Positions 63,521 to 64,000 of a DNA stretch of 64,000 bases are shown in pieces; position 1 is the first letter of the stretch, and every line of letters starts with the position of its first letter. The translations under genes were made by a program, and so were the position numbers. The stretch is from positions 19,184,577-19,248,576 of the forward strand of contig NC_092582.1 of assembly GCF_037975245.1 (NCBI RefSeq). The letters run 5' to 3'. Under the pieces are notes generated by a model that saw nothing but the letters and a program-made list of their open reading frames with translations, ran no database searches and was not told where the DNA came from. The DNA comes from Apostichopus japonicus. Taxonomy: Eukaryota; Echinodermata; Holothuroidea; Aspidochirotida; Stichopodidae.

Positions 63521-64000
63521 TATGCCGAATACAATTAGGCTAGTTATGAGTATACAACATGAGCCTATACTAATTTCAACACACTATCGACCGCAATTAA
63601 ATACAAATAACAAATATTCAATACATGGACACGATTAAAATAACTTATCGGTACACTCTGATCTCAAATAGGGGTTGGGATACAAATTGGCATGATTTCA
63701 CTCACCCTTAAGTTTAACTAAGAACTGGTAGTGGAACTGCAAACGATGATTGAAGTCCCTCGGCTAGTAGTAGTAGTACAGTAGCAGGTAGGTAGTAGCA
63801 GTAGCAGGTGGGCCTACATCTCGTATACTGCAGATTCGTTCGCCGTTAACATCGGGTCGAGCCTAGGCTTAGATCGCGAAAATGTTCAGTTCTGATGTTT
63901 AGAGCTGTAGTATTCTACGTACTAGTTGCGCGAATGTTCAAACGCGAACTGCATGCTGGGTTGATTAACGTTAGTGTACAGATCAGTGGTTCCGGTGTAC
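63521..64000 (-). other. 5' leader of the gypsy element (presumed)
   Basis: The sequence upstream of the gag ATG contains a tagtagtag/gtagcag triplet-rich patch at 63764-63808. No match to the 3' LTR end or to a tRNA-type primer site is seen, so the leader continues past the edge. Confidence 0.4.

Larger units (their letters stand above)
55641..64000 (-). mobile_element. Ty3/gypsy LTR retrotransposon, 5' LTR beyond the right edge
   Basis: Read leftward it has gag (62570-63520), pol (57666-62540), about 1.2 kb of 3' noncoding DNA, a polypurine tract at 56424-56436 and a 783-bp LTR (55641-56423). I could not find a second LTR copy or a primer-binding site within 63521-64000. The 5' LTR is therefore inferred to lie outside. 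gag and pol are both open, so the insertion looks fairly recent. No envelope-like frame is visible. Confidence 0.85.

Noticed and set aside
63521-64000. Search for the 5' LTR and primer-binding site
   Set aside because: No match to the end of the 55641-56423 LTR was found, so I did not annotate a second LTR in the window.

Overview
This is animal nuclear DNA. It is AT-rich, its genes are split by GT-AG introns, and it is full of satellites, (TA)n runs and transposable elements. No bacterial signature is visible: no operons, ribosome binding sites or rRNA. The gene content is an HSD17B7 orthologue, a TTC28-like TPR/CHAT protein, a MIF/DDT-family gene, an animal-type MULE transposase with a Ulp1 protease, and a Ty3/gypsy element. 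Together with a TU-like foldback element this suggests a marine invertebrate, most likely a non-vertebrate deuterostome such as an echinoderm. The taxon is inference; nothing here fixes the species.

Layout. (1) 69-5965, minus: the 5' part of a TTC28-like gene, with a 27 x 53-bp minisatellite in one intron. (2) 7038-8935: a foldback element with long inverted repeats and a tandem left arm. (3) 10918-14222, minus: a three-exon MIF/D-dopachrome tautomerase-family gene. Its second intron holds an 18-bp minisatellite and a tRNA-derived SINE head. (4) 16473-18591, plus: a three-exon gene of unknown function. (5) 22600-24186: a 109-bp satellite. (6) 24671-36978, minus: a complete nine-exon HSD17B7. 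Its introns hold a 30-bp satellite, a LINE tail, a TGACCTTTGACC-type repeat and a 2.45-kb inverted-repeat transposon with eight copies of a 16-bp motif. (7) 37020-41950: a duplicated HSD17B7 upstream block, then 4 kb of higher-order satellite built on a motif found in that block. (8) 44296-55568, minus: a 12-exon reading frame encoding a CARF-like domain, MULE DDE transposase, SWIM zinc finger, Ulp1/C48 protease and PHD finger. (9) 55641 to the right edge, minus: a Ty3/gypsy retrotransposon (gag, pol and one visible LTR). Its 3' LTR lies 72 bp upstream of the first exon of region 8 and points into it.

The gene models were assembled by hand: short exons were located by family similarity and joined only where GT-AG sites and reading phase agree. 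For HSD17B7 and the MULE gene every junction listed keeps phase, which is strong internal support. The most striking item is the intact MULE-SWIM-Ulp1-PHD gene with a co-oriented LTR at its 5' edge. Next are the 16-bp-motif transposon in HSD17B7 intron 3 and the satellite apparently seeded from HSD17B7 upstream sequence.
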